DNA from: an uncultured Gammaproteobacteria bacterium
GTDB lineage: Bacteria; Pseudomonadota; Gammaproteobacteria; Nitrosococcales; Methylophagaceae
NCBI GenBank assembly: GCA_913058195.1
Contig: CAJXPP010000018.1
Coordinates: forward strand, 1-15,846
Direction of reading: 5' to 3'
DNA: 15,846 nt
Shown here: piece after piece, positions 1 through 7,720 of the stretch
Position numbering within the stretch: position 1 is the stretch's first letter
Layout: every line of letters begins with the position of its first letter
Position numbers and translations under genes: made by a program
Notes under the pieces: model-generated
Databases searched by the model: none
What the model was told of the DNA's origin: nothing
What the model saw: only the letters and a program-made list of their open reading frames with translations

Positions 1-47
1 CTACACAGAGTAGATCGTCGGCAGCGTCAGATGTGTATAAGAGACAG
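1..47 (+). other. Illumina Nextera adapter and index (artefact)
   Basis: Positions 15-47 match the Nextera Read-1 transposase adapter, ending in the mosaic end GATGTGTATAAGAGACAG. Positions 7-14 (AGAGTAGA) match the Nextera i5 index known as N504/S504, and positions 1-6 are the end of the P5 oligo. This is library sequence, not genome. Genuine sequence starts at 48. The same structure appears inverted at the right end. Confidence 0.98.
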
Positions 48-1521
48 TCTTAATAGTATGGCGTAGTTGATTTTCTTTTTCTTTTAGTTCTGTAATATCT
101 TGTATCGTTCCGGAAATACGGGTTACTCTGTTTTTATCATTACATTCTGTTTCAACATATCCTCTAATGTGTTTAACTTTCCCATTGCTAAGGCATATTC
201 TATGTTCAACATTATAGGTTTCATTATTTTCAACTGAAAGCTGACGGGCGCGATCAATCATTGGCCTATCATCGGGATGGATAAAAGAGAGAAAGTTATC
301 ATATGAAGGAATAAACTTTTTTGGATCACACCCGAAAATTCTATAGGTTTCTTCTGACCAATATAACGTATCATTTTCTATATCTATTTCCCAACTTCCA
401 AAATGAGTTCTTAGTTGTGCTTTGTTTAATTTGTCTCTGCTTGATATTAATAAATTTTCAGCATTCTTACGTAAGCGCACTAATGAAATGAGTATGGTAA
501 AGATTAACAAACCGATAGTAGTACCACTTAAAGCAACTAATGTAGGTATGGCCGATGATGTTAGTTTGTTGAAAGTAGAGTTAGAACGATACCTTATAGT
601 CCACGTGTGCTCTCCAATATCGAGTGTCTTTTGCAACTGATATTTTGGCTGCGCTTTCGCTTCCCCTGAAGAATAGAGTTTATTTTCAGAATTAATATTT
701 TCACCATCATAAATGGTGAAATCTAAGTCAGGTAGCCCGAGCCCAAGAATACCATTCATTAAATCCCCAACGCGCAAAGCACTGTACACATAGCCTGCTA
801 ATGCTTTCTGCCTGTCTTTTATCTGATTCACTTTATAATGATAATGAGGCATATAAATTAAAAACCCAGCCTGCGCGCTACCAGTATCCGCTTCCTGAAC
901 TAGTGTGACCTTGCCTGAGATAGCCGACTTCCCACTGTCTCTAGCTTTTATCATTGCTTGGCGGCGTACTGACTCAGAATACATATCATAGCCAAAAGCC
1001 CTTTGATTTTGTTTGTTGAAAGGCTCCAGAAATATAATTGAACTATATTGCTCTCGTTTTCCTGCAGGCCGGATTGTAAAACTGGGAAAGCCCTGCTGGC
1101 GAATTTTTTCAATATGAGCACTTACTTGGCTTGGTGCTAGCCATTGAGAATAGCCTATGCCCAAAGTACCAGGGAAAAATTTTTCGACTTCTAAAGTATC
1201 TATAAACTGTTTCCAATCTTGTCGAGTAATATTTTTCGATGCTTTAAAGAAAGCTAGACCAGCATGTAATACTTGTTCGTAATATGAAAAACGTTCTAAA
1301 ATAGAGGTTTCTACATTACTAATTTGAAACTCAAACCGTTCTTTAGCATGCTGTTTGGCATCATTAAGTGTAATGTTCCAAGCAATAAAGGTGATAATGA
1401 GAATAAGAATAAGAACTACCAATGGCAGTATATGGCTATGTTTAAAATTACCCCAATATTTACCAAGGCTAGCAATTACATTATTTTTACTCTTTGGCAT
1501 ACCCTTCATTTCATTAAACAT
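48..1521 (-). CDS. CHASE-PAS membrane sensor protein, C-terminus missing (contig end)
   Basis: This is the N-terminal part (about 492 genuine residues) of an inner-membrane sensor. Residues 31-50 form a strongly hydrophobic transmembrane segment. Residues about 78-300 resemble a periplasmic CHASE ligand-binding domain, including the SxxFLEPFNxxNxxAFGYDM-like stretch at 161-180 and PHYHYK at 225-230. Residues about 326-348 form a second membrane helix. Residues 368-480 form a cytoplasmic PAS fold ending in the PAC-like GTIQDITELKEKE. In this architecture the output is usually a GGDEF, EAL or histidine kinase domain; it lies beyond the contig, so the output cannot be stated. The start at 1519-1521 is the most upstream ATG; ATGs at codons 5 and 8 are also possible, and none has a good Shine-Dalgarno. 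An uninterrupted translation would add 14 adapter-derived residues (VSYTHLTLPTIYSV), which are not protein. The ligand is unknown. Confidence 0.85.
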
Positions 1522-1824
1522 TATCAGTAATAATTCCTAGAATCAGCATTCATTAAATATTGTAAGCATAAGTGCCTTTCATGACTCAACCATCTTCAGG
1601 CTAGTTTTTATAGTGTCTGTACCACCACGGCAGACGTATACATTTTGACGAAGAAACCATAGAGTCCCTTGATAAGCTGATACTGCTGTTATGTTCACTG
1701 GCTGCTATGGAAGGGGGATTCCCGATTTGAAGAGTATACAATAAAGTACTAGTTTTATTGAGGATTGATGACTGATTTTATACGTTATGCTATAGAGATG
1801 GTAACAACACATCAAGTTTAACGC
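1522..1824. other. Intergenic, no intact gene
   Basis: No credible gene is present. A 38-codon open stretch lies on the plus strand at 1614-1730. It has no start codon at its head and contains a protein-like run (HFDEETIESLDKLILLL). It could be a remnant of the same decayed locus that follows, but I do not recognise it. The promoter of the sensor gene must lie here; I could not identify convincing boxes. Confidence 0.4.
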
Positions 1825-2293
1825 ATGATTGCTTATTTTTACCCACGACTGCCATTCTATCGTTGATGACCAACTTGGAGCTCAAAGAAAATCAGACAGG
1901 CTAAAGACAATAACGAGAATAGACTAGGTGAAGTGTGTGGCTTTAAAGGTACGTGTAGTGAGTATGCAGTAGAACTTACGGTTGATTATGGTCGTGACGT
2001 GACGTGACTCGTTCAGCTGCTATATTAATTACGATGCAATGGGTCGGGGTATGGAGATAAACGGAGAGATAACAATGTTTACATTACCGAGTGATTTAAC
2101 ATAATTAGAAGTAAAAGAGCTAAGCGATACTATCATTACTAAGGCAACAGAAAACGCTAAAGCATTATCTGTAACAGAGGCGAAGATTAATGAAGGATTT
2201 AGTATCGAACATGCAGATGTAATGATTGTATTGTGGGCTGGGTGGAAGGTAACTCCACAAGTTATCAAATATCACTTAGTGACTAGATTTTAA
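1825..2293 (+). pseudogene. Decayed reading frame, unknown function
   Basis: Starting at the ATG at 1825, a plus-strand frame reads 13 codons, hits TGA TGA (1864-1869), then stays open with protein-like content (for example EYAVELTVDYGRD) up to 1997. There CGTGA occurs three times in tandem (1993-2007). Reading through all three copies gives a stop, whereas one copy would continue in frame into SFSCYINYDAMGRGMEINGE and then an ATG at 2075 preceded by GGAGAG. That last part has one TAA (2102-2104) before 62 further open codons (ELSDTIITKATENAKAL...) ending at 2291-2293. The pattern suggests an old gene with nonsense mutations and a repeat-expansion frameshift. The family is not recognised, and chance open frames cannot be excluded for each piece on its own. 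Confidence 0.35.
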
Positions 2294-2450
2294 CTCAAGC
2301 AGCTAGAAGAGCGGGGTTATTATTAAACGTCAAAACTATTCAGTAATAACTCAGTATGATTTGAGTACTTGGGGGTGTATTAGAGTTCCAATAATTGGAA
2401 GCTTAAATAGTGGAGAATGCAAGACGGTGATTGAGCTGCTACTTACATAT

Positions 2451-2486
2451 AAAAAGACCTCAGCACTATAATAATGCTGAGGTCTT
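2451..2486 (-). terminator. Intrinsic terminator of tRNA-Asn
   Basis: There is a perfect 12-bp inverted repeat, AAGACCTCAGCA (2454-2465) and TGCTGAGGTCTT (2475-2486), with a 9-nt loop. On the minus strand it is followed by five T residues (complement of 2451-2455). It lies 8 nt beyond the tRNA 3' end, as expected for a factor-independent terminator. Confidence 0.9.
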
Positions 2487-2494
2487 AAATCTGT

Positions 2495-2570
2495 TGGCTC
2501 CTCAACCTGGACTCGAACCAGGGACCTGCGGATTAACAGTCCGATGCTCTACCAACTGAGCTATTGAGGA
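2495..2570 (-). tRNA. tRNA-Asn (anticodon GTT)
   Basis: This is a 76-nt tRNA with encoded CCA. The acceptor TCCTCAA pairs with TTGAGGA, followed by discriminator G and CCA. The D-arm contains AGCTCAGTTGGTAGAGC, the anticodon stem-loop is CGGACTGTTAATCCG (anticodon GTT), and the T-arm contains GGTTCGAGTCC. It is similar to the E. coli asnT product. It has its own promoter upstream and a terminator downstream, and lies 62 nt after the aminotransferase stop on the same strand. Confidence 0.98.
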
Positions 2571-2584
2571 ACAGAAAGAAAGCT

Positions 2585-2612
2585 ATTATAGAGCTTTATT
2601 TTTCACCGTCAA
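2585..2612 (-). promoter_or_regulatory. Sigma70 promoter of tRNA-Asn
   Basis: On the minus strand, TTGACG (2607-2612) is followed after 16 nt by a perfect TATAAT (2585-2590). Initiation would fall near 2578, about 8 nt before the mature tRNA 5' end. The match is near-consensus, as expected for a stable RNA gene, so the tRNA need not depend on read-through from the aminotransferase gene. Confidence 0.75.
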
Positions 2613-2632
2613 GCGCTATTGTCATTTTCTTA

Positions 2633-3817
2633 TTATTTAATAAAATCTGCAATGCGATCTAATGCATTTGTAAGGTTTTCTTCGCTGGTGGCAATTGATA
2701 AGCGCATATGATTTTTTAAACCAAATGCAGTGCCAGGTACGATAGCAACACCTTTATCTACTAATAAAGCTTCAGCAAAGTCAAGATCGTCATTTATTCC
2801 TTCCATACGGTCTATTACATCGCTAATATTCGGGAATACATAGAATGTTCCATCACTTTCTAATGATTCGATACCATCCATCGCATTCAAGCGCTTCACA
2901 ACCATATCATGGCGTTTCTTAAACTCGACTAACATATCTTGAATACATTGTTGATCGCCATCTAGTGCTGCAACTGAAGCAGCTTGTGAAATAGACGCCG
3001 GGTTTGATGTGCTTTGTGACTGGATCTTCTTCATTGCTGCAATTAATGGAGCTGGGCCTGCTGCATAACCAATACGCCAGCCTGTCATGGAATAAGCTTT
3101 TGATACGCCACTCAATACAATCGTTCTGTCATAGAGGTCTGGGCATGCCATTACAATGTTATGGAATGACTCTTCTGTCCATAAGATATGTTCGTACATG
3201 TCATCAGTTGCTATCAGTACTTGAGGATGTTTGCGAAGTACTTCGCCTAGCGCTTCAAGCTCAGCCTTGCTATATGCTAACCCTGAAGGATTAGAGGGGC
3301 TGTTGATAACAAATAAACGTGTTTTTTCTGTGATGGCCGCTTCTAATTGCTCTGGTGTGATTTTAAAGCGTTGGTCTTGGCCCGCTTCAATAATCACTGG
3401 CGTACCGTTTGCTAATAACACCATGTCAGGATAAGAAACCCAGTATGGTGCGGGAATAATAACTTCATCACCCCCATCTAAGATTGCTTGAGTCAGATTA
3501 AAAAAGCTTTGTTTACCACCCACAGAAACAAGGACTTGATTGGCTTTATAATCAAGAGCATTATCACGTGCAAATTTGTCAATCACGGCTTGTTTTAATT
3601 CAGCAGTACCATCAACCGCAGTATATTTTGTTTTGCCTTCATTAATCGCAGTAATGGCAGCTTGTTTAATATGTTCTGGGGTATCAAAGTCTGGTTCGCC
3701 GGCACCTAGACCTATAACATCTTTGCCTTCGGCTCTAAGTGCAGCTGCACGTGCAGTGATAGCGAGGGTTGGAGAGGGTTTAATGCTCTGAACGCGCTGT
3801 GAGAGTTTGATATCCAA
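2633..3817 (-). CDS. aspC: Aspartate aminotransferase, class I/II PLP enzyme (subgroup Ib)
   Basis: Cytosolic pyridoxal-phosphate enzyme exchanging the amino group between aspartate and 2-oxoglutarate (to oxaloacetate and glutamate), possibly also accepting aromatic substrates. It has 394 residues, the usual length for the Ib (AatA-like) branch. Visible motifs are GLGAGEPDFDTP near residue 36, SNPSG with the cofactor-contacting Asn176, DDMYEH with Asp205 and Tyr208, the Schiff-base lysine Lys240 in SGVSKAYSMTGWRIGY, and the carboxylate-binding arginine Arg372 in MRLSIATS. The start codon is TTG, supported by AAGGAAAG at a suitable distance and by the conserved N-terminus immediately after it; no in-frame ATG fits. 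The gene is divergent from uvrB across 75 bp. The symbol aspC follows common use; aatA would be equally valid. Confidence 0.93.
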   Translation of the reverse strand: MDIKLSQRVQSIKPSPTLAITARAAALRAEGKDVIGLGAGEPDFDTPEHIKQAAITAINEGKTKYTAVDGTAELKQAVIDKFARDNALDYKANQVLVSVGGKQSFFNLTQAILDGGDEVIIPAPYWVSYPDMVLLANGTPVIIEAGQDQRFKITPEQLEAAITEKTRLFVINSPSNPSGLAYSKAELEALGEVLRKHPQVLIATDDMYEHILWTEESFHNIVMACPDLYDRTIVLSGVSKAYSMTGWRIGYAAGPAPLIAAMKKIQSQSTSNPASISQAASVAALDGDQQCIQDMLVEFKKRHDMVVKRLNAMDGIESLESDGTFYVFPNISDVIDRMEGINDDLDFAEALLVDKGVAIVPGTAFGLKNHMRLSIATSEENLTNALDRIADFIK

Positions 3818-3892
3818 AATCTTTCCTTCATAAACACAAGTTAATTAATATAAAGGATAATATACGCAAAACCTTATTAATACAGAAGACCT
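3818..3892. promoter_or_regulatory. Divergent aspC/uvrB promoter region
   Basis: This 75-bp AT-rich spacer must carry both promoters. GATAAT and TATAAA-like hexamers (around 3850-3862) could serve as -10 boxes for uvrB, but no clear -35 is seen. No LexA-type CTG-N10-CAG palindrome is visible, so SOS control of uvrB, known in E. coli, is not supported by this sequence. Confidence 0.4.
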
Positions 3893-5908
3893 ATGGCTAA
3901 ACAATTTGAACTGGTGAGTGACTTTAAGCCCGCTGGAGACCAACCGGCAGCAATTAAATCCTTAGTTGAAGGATTGAATAATGGTGAGATGTGGCAGACG
4001 CTGTTAGGGGTAACGGGCTCAGGTAAGACCTTTACCATCGCTAATGTTGCGCAACAAGTCGAACGACCAATGATAATTTTGGCGCCTAATAAAACACTGG
4101 CGGCTCAGTTATATAGTGAGATGAAAGATTTCTTTCCCAATAATGCGGTGGAATATTTTGTTTCATACTACGATTATTATCAGCCCGAAGCGTATGTACC
4201 ATCATCTGACACCTTTATAGATAAAGATGCTTCGGTGAATGAGCAGATTGAACAAATGCGTTTATCTGCAACTAAAGCCATGCTGGAACGACGTGATGCG
4301 ATTATTGTGTCCAGTGTTTCCTGTATCTATGGTTTGGGTGATAAAGACTCCTATCTCGAAATGGTGTTACACCTTGTAGTCGGCGATGTGGTCAATCAAC
4401 GTGAGGTATTAAAGCGTCTAACTGAACTGCAATACAAGCGTAATGATGTTGAATTACACCGTGCAACGTATCGCGTACGTGGTGAAGTGATTGATATTTT
4501 CCCTGCTGAATCTGAGCGCGATGCAGTGCGAATCGAGATGTTTGACGATGAAATTGAACAGATCAGCTATTTCGACCCATTAACAGGCGAAATATTACAA
4601 CGTGTTAGTCGTATTACTATTTATCCAAAAACGCATTATGTAACACCACGCGAGCAATTATTATCGGCCGTTGATAGTATTCAACAAGAGCTCAAAGAAC
4701 GTCTTGAAGTGTTAAATGCAGATAATAAATTAGTGGAAGCTCAGCGTTTAGAACAACGTACTCGTTTCGATATCGAAATGATATTAGAGCTGGGGTATTG
4801 CAATGGCATAGAAAATTATTCGAGTCATTTATCGGGCAGGGGGCCTGATGAAGCACCGCCAACCTTATTTGATTACCTACCAGACGATGCCTTGTTGGTA
4901 TTGGATGAAAGCCATATCATGGTGCCTCAAATTGGTGCCATGTATAAAGGTGACCGCTCTCGTAAAGAAACCTTAGTAAATTATGGTTTTCGTTTGCCTT
5001 CAGCTTTAAATAATCGCCCACTACGTTTTGAAGAATGGGAAAAACTCGCCCCACAAACCATTTTTGTTTCAGCAACGCCGGCACAATATGAAGCAGATCA
5101 TTCAAGTTCGGTTGTTGAACAAGTTGTTAGGCCAACAGGCTTAATAGATCCTGAAATTGAAATTCGCCCTGTTGCCACACAAGTTGATGATCTTTTATCT
5201 GAAATCAACAAACGTAATGTGATTGATGAACGAGTATTAGTCACTACATTGACTAAGCGTATGTCAGAAGACTTGACTGATTACCTAACGGAACATGGCG
5301 TAAAAGTACGTTACCTTCATTCAGACATTGATACGGTCGAACGTGTGGAGATTTTGCGTGATCTACGCCTTGGTGTCTTCGATGTATTAATAGGGATTAA
5401 CTTATTACGTGAAGGCTTAGATATTCCTGAAGTGTCGCTGGTGGCCATTTTAGATGCCGACAAAGAAGGATTTTTACGATCAGAGCGCTCACTAATACAG
5501 ACCATTGGTCGAGCAGCACGTAATTTAAAAGGTAAAGCCATTTTATATGCTGATCGAATGACAGGATCGATGCAACGAGCGATAGATGAAACGGATCGTC
5601 GCCGTGAAAAACAAGTGGAATACAATAAAGAGCACGGCATTACACCTGTAGGTGTTAAAAAAGCAATTAGAGATGGGTTAGATGATAAACGTGATGAGGA
5701 AGCCAATGATCGTAAATACATAGCTAAAGTTGCCGAAGAACAAGCTCGTTATGCAGCAATGACACCAAAACAGTTGGCGAAACGTTTACAACAAATGGAA
5801 CAAGCAATGTACAAACATGCTCAAAACCTTGAGTTTGAAGAAGCAGCTAACTTACGCAATGAGATGGAACATATTCGCGCTGTAGCATTAGGACCTGAAG
5901 CTGGATAA
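3893..5908 (+). CDS. uvrB: Excinuclease ABC subunit B
   Basis: UvrB is the damage-verification helicase subunit of nucleotide excision repair. It is loaded by UvrA and recruits UvrC for incision. The 671 residues match the family length. Walker A is GVTGSGKT (39-46); the DNA-clamping beta-hairpin region is YFVSYYDYYQPEAYVP (88-103); the DEAD-like box is VLDESH (336-341); motif VI is QTIGRAAR (536-543); and the C-terminal UVR coiled coil that contacts UvrC spans about 631-666. The ATG at 3893 gives the conserved MAKQFELVSDFKPAGDQP start, although the Shine-Dalgarno (AGAAGA) is weak. It is transcribed away from aspC and ends 48 nt before tRNA-Val. No frame disruption or missing motif is seen. 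Confidence 0.98.
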   Translation: MAKQFELVSDFKPAGDQPAAIKSLVEGLNNGEMWQTLLGVTGSGKTFTIANVAQQVERPMIILAPNKTLAAQLYSEMKDFFPNNAVEYFVSYYDYYQPEAYVPSSDTFIDKDASVNEQIEQMRLSATKAMLERRDAIIVSSVSCIYGLGDKDSYLEMVLHLVVGDVVNQREVLKRLTELQYKRNDVELHRATYRVRGEVIDIFPAESERDAVRIEMFDDEIEQISYFDPLTGEILQRVSRITIYPKTHYVTPREQLLSAVDSIQQELKERLEVLNADNKLVEAQRLEQRTRFDIEMILELGYCNGIENYSSHLSGRGPDEAPPTLFDYLPDDALLVLDESHIMVPQIGAMYKGDRSRKETLVNYGFRLPSALNNRPLRFEEWEKLAPQTIFVSATPAQYEADHSSSVVEQVVRPTGLIDPEIEIRPVATQVDDLLSEINKRNVIDERVLVTTLTKRMSEDLTDYLTEHGVKVRYLHSDIDTVERVEILRDLRLGVFDVLIGINLLREGLDIPEVSLVAILDADKEGFLRSERSLIQTIGRAARNLKGKAILYADRMTGSMQRAIDETDRRREKQVEYNKEHGITPVGVKKAIRDGLDDKRDEEANDRKYIAKVAEEQARYAAMTPKQLAKRLQQMEQAMYKHAQNLEFEEAANLRNEMEHIRAVALGPEAG

Positions 5909-5912
5909 AAGC

Positions 5913-5940
5913 TTGCGTTAAAAATTAAGCGCTGTATAAT
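5913..5940 (+). promoter_or_regulatory. Probable promoter of tRNA-Val
   Basis: A perfect TATAAT (5935-5940) lies 16 nt after TTGCGT (5913-5918), a half-match to the -35 consensus. Initiation near 5947 would leave about a 10-nt leader before the tRNA. A 7-bp inverted repeat, TTAAGCG (5925-5931) and CGCTTAA (5946-5952), brackets the -10 box; its meaning is unclear. Confidence 0.55.
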
Positions 5941-5956
5941 TTCACCGCTTAACGAC

Positions 5957-6033
5957 AGGCGCGTAGCTCAGTTGGTTAGAGCACTACCTTGACATGGTAG
6001 GGGTCGGTGGTTCGAATCCACTCGTGCCTACCA
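5957..6033 (+). tRNA. tRNA-Val (anticodon GAC)
   Basis: This is a 77-nt tRNA with encoded CCA. The acceptor AGGCGCG pairs with CGTGCCT (one G-T wobble), followed by discriminator A and CCA. The D-arm is AGCTCAGTTGGTTAGAGC, the anticodon arm CTACCTTGACATGGTAG carries anticodon GAC, and the T-arm contains GGTTCGAATCC. Translation of the opposite strand gives the HEWIRTTDPYH peptide that is often mis-annotated as protein over tRNA genes; no gene is called there. Confidence 0.98.
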
Positions 6034-6063
6034 GTTAATCTATATTTCAATAGTTTAACTGGT
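6030..6063 (+). repeat. 9-bp inverted repeat including the tRNA-Val 3' end
   Basis: ACCAGTTAA (6030-6038) and TTAACTGGT (6055-6063) are perfect inverted copies separated by 16 nt. The left arm begins with the encoded ACCA end of tRNA-Val. There is no T-run, so it is a poor intrinsic terminator; it may be a processing or end-protecting hairpin, or chance. Confidence 0.5.
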
Positions 6064-7103
6064 TTGTAAAATGTCATAAAATCTCTCCCCAAAAAAAGCT
6101 CCCCACCTAAAATTGGTATTCCAATTATGCATATGGGATCTGGATTAATCCAACACATCTCAAAGTAATGCTTCGATATAGTATGAACAATTAGGCCATT
6201 ACCAAAGTCTGCCAATTGTTTTGACTTGTCTACCGTCTGCTTAGATGTGCACTCCCTATGATTATTAACTGCATTTAAGGTCTGTGGGAATATAGACTAA
6301 TTTAGTGCCTCCTCTCATCCTAAAATTACTTTATCTTGACCAACTCCTTTACCACTTCTCATTTGTGCATCTAAAATAAATTTAATTTTTATCGACAGAT
6401 CGCCAACACTGACATCAGCCTTTGAGAAAAATAGTGTTTTTGAGATAAATTATTTTGTTGCTATTCCATTCGACGACGATCGCTATGTATAGACAATTCT
6501 GAGGGAGCTTTATTTTAACTGGTGATTAATTGCCTGTTACCTGAATTTTAGAAAGGTTACTTAAAGTATTGTGTGGATAAATCGCATTTCATAATCATAT
6601 AGCCCGGTTAAGAGAGGATATTTTTACTTCAAAATCTATTTGTATTTAACCAGATTTATACTGCAACTTTTTGAGGAATGGCCGTATTTTTTAAACTAAT
6701 TTAGAGTGTTAAATTATTAAGCTATAAGTAATCTTCTTTCAGCCATTAGGTGTCTTTATTATTTTGACTTAAAGACTAAATAAGTAACTAATACGAGCTT
6801 TAATGGAAGACTCAAAAACTTAGTAATTCAATAATGATGACTACAAAGTTAAACCTCGCAGAAGACCTTTCTATAAAACTTTTAGACCAGTATTACAAGC
6901 TGTTGATTATTAAATCTGCGAGTGTTGTTAGTGAAGTTTATGCTAAAGAAGGAGGTGAGTACATTAGCTATATCATTTAGTTCTAACGCACACTTCTAGT
7001 ATCGCTATTCTGTATTTCCATGATTTTATTATCAAATATATACTCGAGTAAGAGTAAGTTAACACCTGTAGACAAGAATATTACATAATTAGAGGCAAAT
7101 ATC
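6034..7103. other. Long AT-rich intergenic region without an intact gene
   Basis: About 1.07 kb between tRNA-Val and the OsmC gene holds no intact recognisable gene. On the minus strand 6034-6296 is continuously open (it continues antisense through the tRNA), with protein-like content (LADFGNGLIVHTISKHYF) but no homology I recognise. A second minus-strand open stretch around 6320-6450 (ADVSVGDLSIKIKFILDAQ) is in another frame. A short plus-strand ORF lies at 6834-6980. These look like fragments of decayed genes. The stretch 6500-6830 shows nothing I can interpret. Confidence 0.5.
6834..6980 (+). CDS. Small hypothetical ORF, 48 residues
   Basis: It starts with tandem ATGs (6834 and 6837) and reads 48 codons to TAG. 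The middle looks protein-like and amphipathic (LSIKLLDQYYKLLIIK). No Shine-Dalgarno precedes it, the frame is closed by TAA 30 nt upstream of the first ATG, and I recognise no family. It may be the tail of a decayed gene or a chance ORF in AT-rich DNA. Confidence 0.2.
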   Translation: MMTTKLNLAEDLSIKLLDQYYKLLIIKSASVVSEVYAKEGGEYISYII

Positions 7104-7658
7104 ATGGCACAAGAAGATGTAAAAGCAGCAGTGATGAAGTCCATCGAAGCTATTAAAGAAAATCCAAAAGCAGCCAATGTTTTTTTTAAGGCAAATACTG
7201 AACTGGTTGAGGATGTTCGATGTTCAGCACAGGTTGGCACCTTTTCCCCAATGGTAATAGATGAACGGCCAGAATTAGGGGGTAAAAATGCTGGGCCAAA
7301 CCCTGTTGAACTTTTATTGGTAGCTTTGGGTACATGTCAAGAAATTATGTATTCAGCATATGCTTCAGTGATGGAGATTCATCTAGACTCAGTTAAAGTC
7401 GATCTAAAGGGTGATATTAACTTGAATGGTATGCTTGGTTTAGATGAAAACATTCCCGGTGGATTTACCAAGATTACTTTCAATACAAATATTGAAAGTA
7501 ATGCCGATGAGGAAACACTATTGAACCTCATTGAAGCAGTAGAAAAGCATTGCCCGGTAATGGATACTATTTTAAGAGAGATAACTATTAGCGGAAGTGC
7601 ATCTGTAAATGGGAAAGAATTATTTCGTTCTGAAACAAAAAAGGTGGGTGTACAATAA
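7104..7658 (+). CDS. OsmC-family protein (thiol-dependent peroxidase fold)
   Basis: A 184-residue OsmC/Ohr-family protein. Known family members reduce organic hydroperoxides using two cysteines in the dimer. Both candidate cysteines are present: Cys78 in GGKNAGPNPVELLLVALGTCQ, on the helix carrying the peroxidatic residue, and Cys150 in EKHCPVMDTI. The N-terminal 40 residues are helical and precede the strand-rich core. The start is ATG with AGAGG 9 nt upstream. The gene lies 62 bp before a CysB-like regulator on the same strand, and a truncated paralogue lies beyond that regulator. The family also includes members of unknown activity, so peroxidase function is an inference and neither osmC nor ohr is assigned. 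A weak promoter (TTAACA at 7059, CATAAT at 7084) is possible. Confidence 0.88.
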   Translation: MAQEDVKAAVMKSIEAIKENPKAANVFFKANTELVEDVRCSAQVGTFSPMVIDERPELGGKNAGPNPVELLLVALGTCQEIMYSAYASVMEIHLDSVKVDLKGDINLNGMLGLDENIPGGFTKITFNTNIESNADEETLLNLIEAVEKHCPVMDTILREITISGSASVNGKELFRSETKKVGVQ

Positions 7659-7720
7659 ATCCTTATCTAACGCTCTCATCCAGATAACTCAAATTTAACA
7701 GATTGGCTTTGGTGGTTAAA

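Noticed and set aside
2029..2268. 79-codon minus-strand ORF
   Set aside because: It is antisense to the decayed plus-strand frame, lacks a ribosome binding site, and its composition is not convincing.
5976..6215. 79-codon minus-strand ORF as a gene
   Set aside because: Its C-terminal part is the antisense of tRNA-Val (HEWIRTTDPYH type), a well-known false gene; only the part beyond the tRNA is kept as an unexplained open frame.
6949..6975. Strong Shine-Dalgarno (GAAGGAGGTGA) followed by ATT or GTG codons as a gene start
   Set aside because: Frames from these codons close within a few residues; the motif lies inside the small ORF at 6834-6980.
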